Positions 47,301 through 59,005 of a stretch of 64,000 nucleotides of DNA are shown in pieces; the first letter of the stretch is position 1, and every line of letters starts with the position of its first letter. The DNA is from Bolinopsis microptera (Eukaryota; Ctenophora; Tentaculata; Lobata; Bolinopsidae), in contig NC_087073.1 in NCBI RefSeq assembly GCF_026151205.1, forward strand, positions 1,880,501 to 1,944,500, written 5' to 3'. The notes under the pieces are model-generated. The model made no database searches. It was not told the DNA's origin and saw only the letters and a list, made by a program, of their open reading frames with translations. Made by a program: the position numbers and the translations under genes.

Positions 47301-50300
47301 ACCGCAGATGAAGACAAAAACTCAGTCGGACTACCAGTACCAGAAGCGACCAATAATTTAACAGGACTACATTCAATCTTCTGGTCAAATTGCTCCACCC
47401 ACATATGATTATCAGGACTGTCATTAGACAAACCATCACAGACTTCAATAGGACTATCTAAAAGATCACTTGTGGTAAATGTGTTCATCTCAGCATTATC
47501 AGCAAGTTTTGACGAATTGGTGCGACTGATTTCAGCAGTTAGCGAGGCTTTATTTAAAATATCTTGAAGGCTACCAGAATCAAAGCTGATTTCGCTCATT
47601 CCTATTTCTACGAATCGTTCACTTTCATCCATGGAAGCTAAGTTGGTGTAACACGAGTTTTTCTTCGGGTGATTTTTGGATTCAGTGTGCACGCCTGCTT
47701 TGACCTGATCGACATTAGTTTCTTTGTTCAAATCATTATTTTGAGAAGTGTTCAAACTAATTTCACTGAAGTCAGTTTCTATTCTTAAATCATGAGTTTC
47801 TAATGTAGGTTCAATTGATATTACTTCTCTGTTTTCGATGCAAACCTCAAGTAACTCAGGGGAGGCCTTATCAGAACTTGATGTCGAAGAAAAGATTGAA
47901 GGGGTAGCTTGTGTTTTCTTTGAGAAGAGACTCGAATCAATAAACTCTGATCTCTCTGAATCTTTGCAAATGGCTCTGATTGGTGATAGGCACTGTATAA
48001 CACTCAACCATTAAATCAGTTCCACTTGGACTGCGGCCATCCACACTGACGTCACTGCTATCGATTGTTGATGATTCAATGTACACACATTCTTCAGTTT
48101 CAGCAGGATCAATATATGATTCTACTTTCAAATTACTATTTTGAGAACTGGGAAAACTAATGTTACTCATATCAACTTCAACTCCCTCTTCAGGTTCTTC
48201 ATATCTTGCTTCTTCTCCTTTTTCCACCCCACCAGTACGTAACCTTGAGGACCACTTTAGTGGAGTAGATCCAGTTTTATTGGAGGCGAGCATCGAAGTA
48301 TCTGAATCCTTGCAGACATTCTTGACAACTCCTTTTTCTTGATTGTAATTGCAGTTTCCACTTTTATGATCTGCTTCATTTGATGCTGTAACAATTGCTC
48401 TAACTTCATTCTTCAGTGCGTCTTCGTGAATGCTTTGAACGCTTTCACTACTTAAGCTGCTCTCTCCCAAGTCTTCACCATGTATTTGATCTTCATTTTG
48501 ACAATAAATAAGGCTGTAAGTCCTAGGCAATGAATATTTGGAAGGTACATCCATTATATCATCATCCCAAGCTTCAGTTTTCTTTGAGGCGAGCATCGAA
48601 TTCGTTTGTTTGTCTTGATCCAAGATGTCAAGTTCAGTGCCACTCCTAACAATCGCTCTAACTTCATTCTTCAGTGTGTCTTCGTGAATGCTTTGAACGC
48701 TTTCACTACTTGAGCTGCTCTCTCCAACGTCTTCGCCAGGTATTTGATCTTCATTTTTATAATACATAAGGCTGTAAGTCCTAGGCAATGAATATTTGGA
48801 AGGTACATCCATTATATCATCATCCCAAGCTTCAGTTTTCTTTGAGGCGAGCATCGAGTTCGTTTGTTTGTATTGATTCAAGAGGTCAAGTTCACTATCA
48901 CGCCTTTCTTCGTCAATATTTTCGATACTGTTCTCACTCTCTACCATATCTGCACTATATAATATGTCATTTTCATTTTTACAATAAGTAAGACTGTAAG
49001 TGCTAGGCAATGCATATTTAGAAGGTACATCTACTATACCACCATCCCAAGCATTGTCTGAAACCTGTGACATTAAATCTGATCCACTTGAAGTACTACC
49101 GACCATGCCGACATCAGTGCTATAGATATCTTGATTAACCTCGAAGCTGTGAGTACCAGACGTGACTTTTGTCACCTTTGCATCTTCAATTCCTGGTTGG
49201 GCTCCTGTTGAATTGTCGTCAAATGAAACCGACCCCACTCTCTTGAGGTCTGAGTTCATTGAGTTCATTGGTGGTGTTGAGGATATTGATGGTAATACCT
49301 CAGATTCACCTGGTATGGGCTCAACATCGGCCAGTTTGTCATACGAGCAATTTGACTCATGAGAAGATTCTTTTTCATCAGTCTCTCGAGAACTTTCAAA
49401 ACTTAATTCACTTGGATAAATTTCTAATTCTTCAGAACTTTCAATTTCCCCTTGCTTATCAATGCCTTCAGTGGTTTTTGAGCTCACGTCACTTTGACCA
49501 GTTTCCGATTTATTCAGACTAATTTCACTCATTAATTCAAGCATCGATTCTATTGCTTTCAACTCTTCCAAGTCAGTGCGAATACTCTCTTTATCCACGA
49601 GTTCGACCGAGTCGTTGCGGATACTACTGCCACTATCGGCTACCAGCGTTATATCATCCTCAGGAAAATTAGTCGGAAGCTCCCCTCTTGAATCGTTGTC
49701 CTCTGTGATAGATATTGTAGCAAATTCCAAACCACTGTTTTGAATGTGTGCCATCAAATACGTTGCACTTGAAGCACTTCCCGTTATACTTGTGTTTGTG
49801 CCATCGATTGCTGACGATTCTGCATACACGCTTTCATCAGTTTTCGTGGTAAAACTTATGTTACTCACATCAACTTCTATTCCAGCTTCATGTCTTTCAT
49901 ATTTTGCTTCGAATAACTTATTATCTGTGTTTTTATTCCACGTCTGAAGCATTTCAGGGATATCCATACCCGAACTTAATCTTGCACACAAATTTTGTGG
50001 GGTAATTTTAGTCTTTTTGGATACGAGCATTGAATGCCCTGAGTCATCGCAAATATTTTGTTCAATAACAGATTCTGTGGAACAGCTGGTCGTCTGTTCG
50101 TCTGAAGTCACAAGGTAATTTTCGGCATTCAAAATATCTTCGGTGCTACAAAAACTGATATCACCCACAGCTATTTCACACACCTGCTCGGTCTCTTCGG
50201 CTGATTTTTGTGTCGTTTCAAGCGCTCGAGGTGTTTTAGATGATTGAACTTTACAAGGTTCGCTTATTGATGGAGGATATCTGCATCTACGTCCAGGAAT

Positions 50301-53300
50301 TTTATGATTTGCGTGAGCTTTTTTATTCATCTTTCGTTTTCTAGCTTTCGAGAGAGCCTTTTTAGCATCAAGCAAGTCTGTTTCAAAAGACGAGCGTTTG
50401 TTTCGGCCAGGGGTTTCCACTGACTCTTGACTCGACGAATAACTACACCAATCACTGGACGATAAAGTTCTATCTGAGACGTTGGAACCTATGTCACCAT
50501 TATCAGGTTCAGCTGGATCAGTAAAGTCGGTTTGTGACTTGACAAGTCCTGTAGATTTATTCGAAGATTGAGAATCCACAAGAGTCTTAAAAACCCTTTT
50601 ATCCTCGGAAGCACGATCACTCATTTCATCACTAAAACTCAGAGCACTTATATCTATTTCTAAGCCACGATCGCTCTCGTCTTTGTCAAATCTCATCTCA
50701 GTTTCGCCTTGAACATTCTTTACTATCTGGTCAGCTTCAAAATTATCAAAGCCTAGCATACTAGGAGAAACTTCTATTACCTTTGCATCTTCTTCAAGCT
50801 TGGGTTGGGCTTCTGTTGAATTATTAGCATATGAAACTGAGTCCACAGTCTCCACTCTGTTGTGGTCTGAATGCATTGACGTGAGTTGTGGTGTTTTTAT
50901 AACCTTTTCATCTGAATCATTTATAACCACAACTTCAGGCACACTCATGACTCCAGTCTCTGAAGACACGGGTTTTAGCCAAGAAATAAATTTATTAGTT
51001 TCTTTTGCTGTATCTGTCAAACTTAGTTGAACTAAACCTCCTTGTTTTTCGTCAGCTATTTCATCGCCAGTCATGAGTATCTGATCACCTCGACGAGAAT
51101 CAGTTGGAAAATCCTCTTTCAAATCATTGTCCACTGTGGCAGACATTGAAAGTAATGACACAGACCCCGATAACAATAGCAGCTCTGAATTAGAACTCAA
51201 AATTGACGATTGATATCTTTGCTCTTCAAATGATTCATCATGGTCTTGCTGTGGTGAGATCTCAGAGGGTTCGCTTGTCTTTGTTGATGACATTGTCGCA
51301 AGGCCTATCAAATTCGTCTCACTGATTACACCAGAGCAGCTGTATTCATTTTTGGCAGAATTGGCAGATGTTCTAAAGTCTGGCTTGTTTAATCTGAAGC
51401 CCCCATACTGAGAACTACGAGGTGAACTTGAAGCCTCCGACGATCGTTCACTTGTATCATTCCTAGATTTTGGAGCTACTACTTCTTGAGCATATTCTTC
51501 AGTTGCAAGATGATTTCTCCCTCTTCTCTTCCTCGTTTTCCTCTTTCTATTGCTGATGACTGGATTCGGTCCGCAATGATCAACCTCACCGATGTTCTCT
51601 ATGCTCTTTTGACTTCGATCAGTTCCTAAAATTTTCTCGCTCTTTTCTCTCAAACAGTCAAGCATTGTGCCCATTGATTCCAACTCTTCCAGTATGTCAG
51701 TTTGAATAATGTGTTCACTGACTTCCGACGGAACAGCTTCTATACCAACAATTCCAGATATCGGACATTTTTTGTCTCTCCCTTTTTCGCTTCGTCTTTT
51801 CCTTATGGTGCCCTTATCTGAGCGTTTAGGCTCATCAGCAGAATATTTTACATTGCTATCTTGGAGACTCCCAAAACTCAATACACTTATAGACCCCAAT
51901 ACTTCTTTAGAACCCACAATACTATCATCTGACTTCAGTGCCGTCATACTTTTCTCGCTCTTTTGACTCAAATAATCAAGCATTGCATCCATTCGTTCCA
52001 ACTCTTCCATGTCGGTCTGAATACTGTGTTCGCTTACTTTGGCGGTTTCAGCTTCTAAATGATCGTCTTCAGATGTTCGAAGCTCTTTGCTTTTTCCCTT
52101 TCTAACTGGTTTGTCAAATTTGGAGCAGCGATTTTCTGGAATATCAAAACTCAATACACTCACAGACCCCAATACTTGTTTAGGATCTACAATGCTATCA
52201 TCTGACTTCAGTGCTGTCATACTTTTTTCGCTCTTTTCACTCAAATAATCGAGCATTGCGTGTTCGCTGACTTTGGCGGTTTCAGCTTCTAAATGATTGT
52301 CTTCAGATATTCGAAGCTCTTTGCCTCTTCCCTTTCTAACTTGGTTGTCAAATTTGGAGCAGCGATTTTCTGGAATATCAAAACTCAATACACTTACAGA
52401 CCCTAATAGTTCTTTAGAACCCACAATGCTATCATTTGACTTCAGTGCTGTCATACTTTTCTCGCTCTTTTGACTCAAATAATCGAGCATTGCATCCATT
52501 TGTTCCAACTCTTCCATGTCAGTCTGAATACTGTGTTCGCTTACTTTGGCGGTTTCCGCTTCTAAATGATTGTCTTCAGATGTTCGAAGCTCTTTGCTTT
52601 TTACCTCTCTAACTTGGTTGTCAAATTTGGAGCAGCGATATTCTGGAATATCAAAACTCAATACACTTACAGACCCTAATAGTTCTTTAGAACCCACAAT
52701 GCTATCATCTGACTTCAGTGCTGTCATACTTTTCTCGCTCTTTTGACTCAAATAATCGAACATTGCATCCATTTGTTCCAACTCTTCCATGTCAGTCTGA
52801 ATACTGTGTTCGCTTACTTTGGCAATTTCAGCTTCTAAATGATCGTCTTCAGATGTGCGAAGCTCTTTGCCCCTCCCGTCACTTGGATGGATTGGTATCT
52901 TAATGTCTGGCTCATATTGTGGACTATTTGATAAAACTGTAGCCTCCAATGAACGATTAATATCATAAGTTGTGTCTAGGGCCTCTGCTACTGAAGTGTT
53001 TTCCTCAGTTGAAACTTTCTGTTTCACAACATCACTTTTCATTTCCTGCCTTTTTGGAGATGCCACTTTAATTTCCTTGCCGATGAGCAAAGAGTTCATC
53101 TTCTTTGACTTTTCAGTGGCATCATAGGCAGAAAGTCCCCTTTTATTTCTTTCAGTGGTGCTGTCATTTTCACTCTTTTCGGTTAGTGACGATGATAGCT
53201 CTGATTTATTTAGAGGTTTGACAACAGCATTTTTGTCTTTTACATGGGCCTCCGTGGAACCATAACTTCTTTCATTTCTGGTCTTTGGAGACTTTGTTTC

Positions 53301-56300
53301 TTGAGTAGTTCCACCAGATTCGCGCTGTTTTCTCCCTCTTCCCATACTCATCTTTCTCTTTTGCTTGTTGATGTCTGAATTAAGTCTGATTTCTTGGAAT
53401 TTGTTCTCTAGGTCCATGTTATTTAGAGCAATTTCTAAACTTCCCTCACTCTTACAGTCAAGAATTTCGCCCATTTTTTCCAACTCTTCTATGTCAGCGT
53501 GGATGCTATGTTCGCTGATTTTTGCTGCTACAATTTCTGAATGACTGTCTTCGGAAATTGGGATCTCTTTGGTTATTCCCTTTTTCATTTGTCTTTTTCC
53601 ATTGTCGGTATCAATATCAAGACTAGTATACTTATTGATGTCGTTGGGATGTGGTGATATCTTAATTTCTGGCGTGTTCGGAGTCCCTTTATTTTTATCA
53701 CTCTTTTCACTCAAATAATCAAGCATTGCGTCCATTCGTTCCAACTCCTCCATGTCATCCTGAATACTGTGTTTGCTGTTCTGGGCAGTTTCAGCTTCTG
53801 AATGATCTTCTTCAGATGTTCGAAGCTCTTTGCCTCTTCCCTTTCTTATTTGTCTTTTCCCTTTTTCGGTATCAGTATTAAGTCCGTACTTATTGATATC
53901 GTCGATGTTTCCAAAACTTAAAGCGTTCGGAGTCCCTTTGCTTTTCCCACTTTCTTCACTCAAATAATCAAGCATTGCGTCCATTTGTTCCAACTCATCC
54001 ATGTCAGTCTGAATACTGTGTTCGCTGACTTTGGCGGTTTCAGCTTCTAAATGATCGTCTTCAGATGTTCGATGCTCTTTATCTCTCCTCTTTTCGCTTT
54101 GTCTTTTCTTTTGGGTGCCCATATCTAAGCGTTTAGACTCATCAGCATTATATTTTTCATTGGTATCTTGGAGACTCCCAAAACTCGATACACTTACAGA
54201 CCCTAATACTTGTTTAGAATCCATAATGCTATCATCTGACTTCAGTGCTGTCATACTTTTCTCACTTTTTTGACTTAAATAATCGAGCATTGCGTCCATT
54301 CGTTCCAACTCTTCCATGTCAGTCTGAATGCTGTGTTCGCTGACTTGAGCGGTTACAGCTTCTAAATGATCGTCTTCAGATGTTCGAAGCTCTTTGCCTC
54401 TTTCGTCACTTCGATGGATTGGTATCTTAATGTCTTGCTCATATTTTGAACTATTTGACGAAACTATAGCACTCAATGAACAATCACTTCGATCATTGTT
54501 GGTATGTGGGTCCTTCGTTACTAGATTGTATTCTTCGGGCATAGTGTGCTTTCTTCCTCTTCCCTGTGTTATTTTCATCTTTTGCTTGTTGATGTCTGAG
54601 TTTAATCCGTACCCGTCAATGTTATCAAAGGTATCTAGGCTCATGTTACTTCTTCCAGTTCCTAAACTTCTCTCATTGTTTTCACTCGTACAACCAAGAA
54701 TTGCGTCCATTGCCTCTAACTCTTTTATGTCAGCGTTGATACTATGTTCACCTACAGCAGCAGCTTCAACTTGTAAATTACCATCTTCAGATAACGGGAT
54801 TCCTTTTCCTCTGCCTCTTCTGATCTGTCTTTTCCATTTATTAATGTCAGCATTAAGTCCATAGTTATCAATGTCGTCTATATTTCCAATACTTATGCTG
54901 CTCGGTTGACGTGATACCTTGAAAGCATTATTAATATCTAACTGAGGCATTGATTCTGTTTTTAGCAGCTCAATAGGTTCCATAATTATACCATTTTCCA
55001 AATCAGATGCGTTTGAAGCATGTCTTATGAACAACTTGTCGGTATCAGGGTTAAAACTGTCCGAACTGTATGAGCTAAATAGAACTGACTGGCTCTCTGA
55101 GTCGAACACATCTTCAAATTTGGATTTCCGCTTAGACTTTTTCTTCCGTTTCTTTTTACGATTTCTGAAAATTAAACTTACGTAATTAAACGTACGTAAT
55201 TAAACCTTCACAAGTAAAAGTAATTAAGATAGGTCAAATGAGGAACGAACAAGAGCTGGAATTGTATCGTGTTCTCTAATTTAGATAAGAGGGCCAGGGC
55301 CAGGGGTGAGGGGGTAAGGAGAATACTATGATTATGAATTATCATTGTTACATATTACAAGGATAATAACACTAATAATTCTCATTAAAAGTTTAACGAC
55401 AGAAACAATAAAGACGTTACTAACCGAACAATTTGGAAAGCAACAAGACCCATGAAACCACCGAGCAAAATTAAAGAAGCCAGAACGGGTTTAACCCATT
55501 TAACGGGATGTTTTCCTTTCAGTGTCGAATAGACGGATGGAGAACCAACATTTTCTATATTCTGTGCATACTCTGTTATCTTCAAAATATTTACCTGACA
55601 AAATTAGCCAATAAAATAAAAATAGGTCATTTTAATTAAGCTCTGCAGAATTACTAGACTTTAAATACCGATCGAGCAAGTACGAATTTTGGCTAAATTG
55701 GGAACTAATTACTGCTTAATTGGGAACTAATTAGTGCTTAATTGGGAACTAATTAGTGCTCACTGTTTGTTTTATCCCGTGCAGCTCCCTGAAGAAGATT
55801 TGATAGAAAGAGCCGGGATCAAGGGGCCCATTTCTAAATCCTCCGTATACGTTGCCATTTCCGATTACAACCTGAAATTGAAATTTCCAAGTCAAAACTA
55901 TCAACGTGTTAACTTTTAGATTACGTTTTCATCATTGAAAGATATAACTTCAATTTTTACAGTTTTCTAATTACCCTTTGAGGTAGATACGATCGTTCAA
56001 ATTCTGCCATGATGACTGGAATTCCATATTTTTCCATTGTTTTCTTTTCATACACTTCATACTGAAATTAATCTTATTATTTAAAACATTCTTCTGAAGT
56101 TAATCAGCCGTATGCTACATGCAATCAAAACCAAAGGCTTGTGTGTTTAGGCTTGAGGTTTCTTTGAAACTGACTTGTTGATTTTATATCAAACGTCAGC
56201 TAATGCACATACCAAATGAGTCAGTACAGTGGCATAGCTAATTGCAGGATAACACAGGTATACTCTATAGCCTTGTTTATAATCAAGGTTTCAAATGTAG

Positions 56301-58381
56301 GTAGTAGGTTTCTGGTACAATTTACATAAAATGGATTTCCCTGTCCTCCGGCTAACATTGTTTAAGAGGCAAAAAGAAAGAATGCACAAATGGGAGAATG
56401 ATTCAAAACCTGATCTTTTTCGAATGACATGGTAGGACTTGCGAGGGTAACGTTATTCTTCAATCGGACAACACAAAGCTGATATCCCCTGAATAAAACA
56501 GTTGACTTATCTGTCACCAATTATAATCTTATCTAGTAATTTATCTTAACTGTAATCAATGAAATAGATGGCAAAATAACTTTTTTCAAAGCTTACTTGT
56601 AGAGCATAAAGATAAAGGTGAACTTACTGAGGAGGAGTTTGACCATTATCTCTCAGGACCTGAAAGTGAAGAGTAATAGTTGTCGGGGTTGAGATTAACT
56701 CCGTGCCGTATAAAGTAACGCCGCTCTTCTCAAGAATAACATCGTCAACAGTTGGGCGTTTCAGCTTCTTGCCAGCTTTACGCCCGATCTCATCAACATC
56801 AATCTCCTTATGGACGTGGTTATTCAGTTTCTCTGCGATTATTTCTTCGCCGTTTTCAAGATCTTCAGATATGTGTTCATGTTCCTCTTCTGATACGAGC
56901 TCTGATACATCTTCCATATCACCATCGATATGTTTATGGAAATTTTTACGTTCTATCACTGGGTCTTCGGAGATAATTTCATGTTCCTGTTCCTGCTCTA
57001 TGAGTCCCTCAGGGTTCTCCAAATCATCTTCAATGTGTTCGTGTATTACAGTTTCAGCATCGAGTTCATCACCATTCTCAAGGTCTTCTGAGATATGTTT
57101 GTGATCCGGCAACTGTCGCTCTGGGATAGACTCATCCGGATATTCGGGATATTTTTCAATATGTTTTGTCTCATCGTCGAGCTCATCAGCATCTTCTAAA
57201 TCCTCCGAAATATGCTGGTGTTCTCTGACTAGTTCATCGTCCTTTTCCAAACTTTCATCTCTATGGTTATGATTAGAGTGTAGAACCAATACAGGCATTG
57301 AACCAATTGCTTTCTCCAATGTATCCTTTTCCAATGTAGGGTTCATCGCGGAGAGTTGCAACGCAATCTTCCTTGCCATCTCCTTCATACTTTCGGTAGG
57401 TTCTTCGAGAGGGTGTTCCGAGGGGAGCTTTGGAACAGGAGCGGTGTCAGGTGGACTCCTCGCTAATGTATGGGACTAAACCAGGTCTATCGGCCACTAA
57501 TTTGGCCAACTTCTCTAACAAAAGGTCTATTTTGGCCAGATTTTCGCTCGTACCAACCCTTCCATCTAGTGGATGGTAAACAGACATCTTCAGTGACTTC
57601 AGGGTGCACAACCAAAATCTGGCTAGAACCGATAACTTGTTTTAATTCATCTCTCACCACCACGGGATTTATTTCAGTGAGTTCCTTTGCAATTATCCTT
57701 CCCATATTTTCCGAGTTTTCGATGCTAAAACACGGTTGGCTTCTCAGCGATTAGTTTAGCTAATCGTTCTTTCAAAAGTGCCATTTTAGCTTGTTGCCCA
57801 TCACCTGGAGCCAGTTTCGCCTTATCTTGAATGTGAGAAGTGGAATTGTTTCTGACATGAGGATGGACAACTAAAATTGGACTAGATTTAACAATTGTCT
57901 CTAATTCATCTTTATTAAGGACAGGATCTATCTGAGCTAATTGTTCAGCAATTAGTTTCCCCATTTCCTGTTTATTTTCTGCGAGGGTAGAATCGGTCAA
58001 ATCTTCATTCGAGACTGAATCCTCTGACGGGGACATCTCATTTGAACCCTGAAAAAGATTGAGTTAAAACTACTACCTGATGATAGTAAAATAAAGCACA
58101 ATTTGATCGTTAGCGTTCTATTCAGGTCATACATGATTTCGTAAAACATTTTCAAGTGAGTTTTCTCAAACGTGTTTGAATCTGCAAAACAAAATCTGAC
58201 AGAAAGCTTACCATTTGATTGGCCCCATTTGAAATGCTGGTTCTGTAAGCTCTAGCGTTATCTTGACAGAGGGACACTGAAACAAATTTTTAATTTTAAA
58301 AGATGAATCGTGAGCAGATTTGGACCTTAACAATTACGGTTAAAAGATGAAAAGGTCACGTGTATTACCCTTCGTCTTCAT
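41352..58381 (-). CDS. Type I membrane protein with RPTP-like membrane-proximal domain and a giant repetitive cytoplasmic tail
   Basis: Exons in phase: 58381-58369 (possible start MKTK), 58276-58212, 58048-56628, 56488-56410, 56061-55975, 55871-55764, 55594-55425, then a terminal exon 55164-41352. Exons 56488 to 55764 read CVVRLKNN, IPVIMAEFERSYLPQR and VVIGNGNVYGGFRNGPLDPG, the order seen in membrane-proximal FN3-like regions of receptor tyrosine phosphatases. Exon 55594 has a transmembrane helix (VLASLILLGGFMGLVAFQIV); the next exon opens with NRKKKRKKKSKRKSK, a stop-transfer. The tail, about 4,600 residues, is Ser/Glu/Asp-rich with no kinase or phosphatase domain. Frame breaks lie near 57725, 57590, 57455, 48000, 44515, 43618 and 42435. 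No signal peptide is visible, so a 5' exon may be missing. It is either an eroding gene or one with sequence errors. Function unknown; a surface receptor or scaffold is an inference. Confidence 0.7.
44560..47060 (-). repeat. Coding repeats with ERTYSTAGRD (module B), three copies
   Basis: Three units each hold SSCQWTTxxEEPIERTYSTA, GRDxN, a MGLRKHMADNAENE-like stretch, an IREIDNNPPIIKKSY-like stretch and ISGVFRK. Between them lie units with GIEMSMSAISFGSSQSGKHV and LRYHPF. Single further copies of the module occur at about 42760-42900 and at 37290-37430 in tail copy 2. The conserved tyrosines (TYSTAG, KKSY) could be phosphosites; that is inference. Confidence 0.85.
48440..49080 (-). repeat. 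Coding repeat with MDVPSKYSLPRTYSL (module C)
   Basis: Three units of about 80-100 residues share W-D-D-[DG]-I-[MV]-D-V-P-S-K-Y, then TYSLMYYKNED and SSESVQSIHED. Two units are nearly identical in DNA (48500-48640 and 48740-48880), so the last duplication is recent. Confidence 0.85.
51640..54800 (-). repeat. Coding repeats with EHSIQTDMEELEQMDAMLDY (module A), about ten copies
   Basis: Each unit of about 60-100 residues has GKELRTSEDDHLEAETAKVS, EHSIQTDMEELEQMDAMLDY, LSEKSEKSMTALKSDDSI and SVSVLSFDIPENRCSKFD. The DMEELEQMDAMLDYL part is a predicted amphipathic helix. DNA of neighbouring units is almost identical (for example 52140-52290 against 52370-52520), so copy number probably changes by unequal exchange. 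One unit (about 52255) has lost the helix by internal deletion. Confidence 0.9.
56640..58040 (-). repeat. Ectodomain repeats: HISEDLE units and IAxxL...VHP units
   Basis: The exon encodes three copies of a 35-residue unit (MGKLIAEQLAQIDPVL then SSPILVVHP; MGRIIAKELTEINPVV then SSQILVVHP; MARKIALQLSAMNPTL then SMPVLVLHS). Five His/acidic units follow (HISEDLEDADEL, HISEDLENGDEL, HIEDDLENPEGL, HIDGDMEDVSEL, HISEDLENGEEI). By topology these lie outside the cell; metal binding is possible but unproven. Confidence 0.7.
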
Positions 58382-59005
58382 TTGTCCAGAAAGACTGAAC
58401 AGTGAACAGTCTCAGCTTAAAACGTAGATCTGTCATCTGCTCGAGATGGAAGCGTTTAAAAGGTTATTTACATTACAATATTAAATAAACCAACACTTTC
58501 ATGAGATGTTAGTGCAACACATCCATATTAGTTATATTTACCAAATAAAAGATGAAGAAGTAGACTAGCCCAGTTGAGCCTCATGAAGGAAACATTTGGT
58601 GTATAATAATGATGATGTATCAGCTGTAGATTAGTCGAGAATATGATTGCTCCATTTTCTAAAGCGGTGAAATAATGTTACGCTCACTGTACTTAAAAAT
58701 CTTAGAACAATAATTTCTACGTAGCAGTTATCTTACAGGTACAATAGGTGCTATCTATGATAATGGTTTAAAAGTACTCGTAAAATAAAACAACATAAGA
58801 TATTTCAAATTTTGGATAAATCAAAATAATCATCTATCAACTCCATCAATGCATCAAACGATAAATTATTCGAAAAATAACAATTTGACGAACTTATGCG
58901 AAAAAACGCCGCAGCCTACAATAATTATTAATTTACAAACAAATCTAAACTCCAAATTGTGTTTAACGTGACAATAATAGTTAAGTTTTAAATCATAATA
59001 ATAAT
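58382..59005. other. Intergenic, no gene seen
   Basis: AT-rich gap between the 3' end of the HSF2BP gene and the 5' side of the giant-tail gene. An upstream signal-peptide exon of the latter could hide here, but none is convincing. Confidence 0.4.

Noticed and set aside
47937..48007. Programmed frameshift joining the two largest ORFs
   Set aside because: No slippery heptamer with a clear downstream structure, and similar breaks occur at six other places, so a general cause is likelier.
54394..54864. 156-codon plus-strand ORF and similar ORFs opposite the tail gene
   Set aside because: Shadows of the minus-strand coding repeats; they follow the repeat units and lack starts in context.
55734..55919. 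61-codon plus-strand ORF
   Set aside because: It overlaps the minus-strand exon 55871-55764, which has matching phases on both sides and a recognisable motif.
56703..57104. 133-codon Ser-rich plus-strand ORF
   Set aside because: Complement of the acidic HISEDLE repeats.
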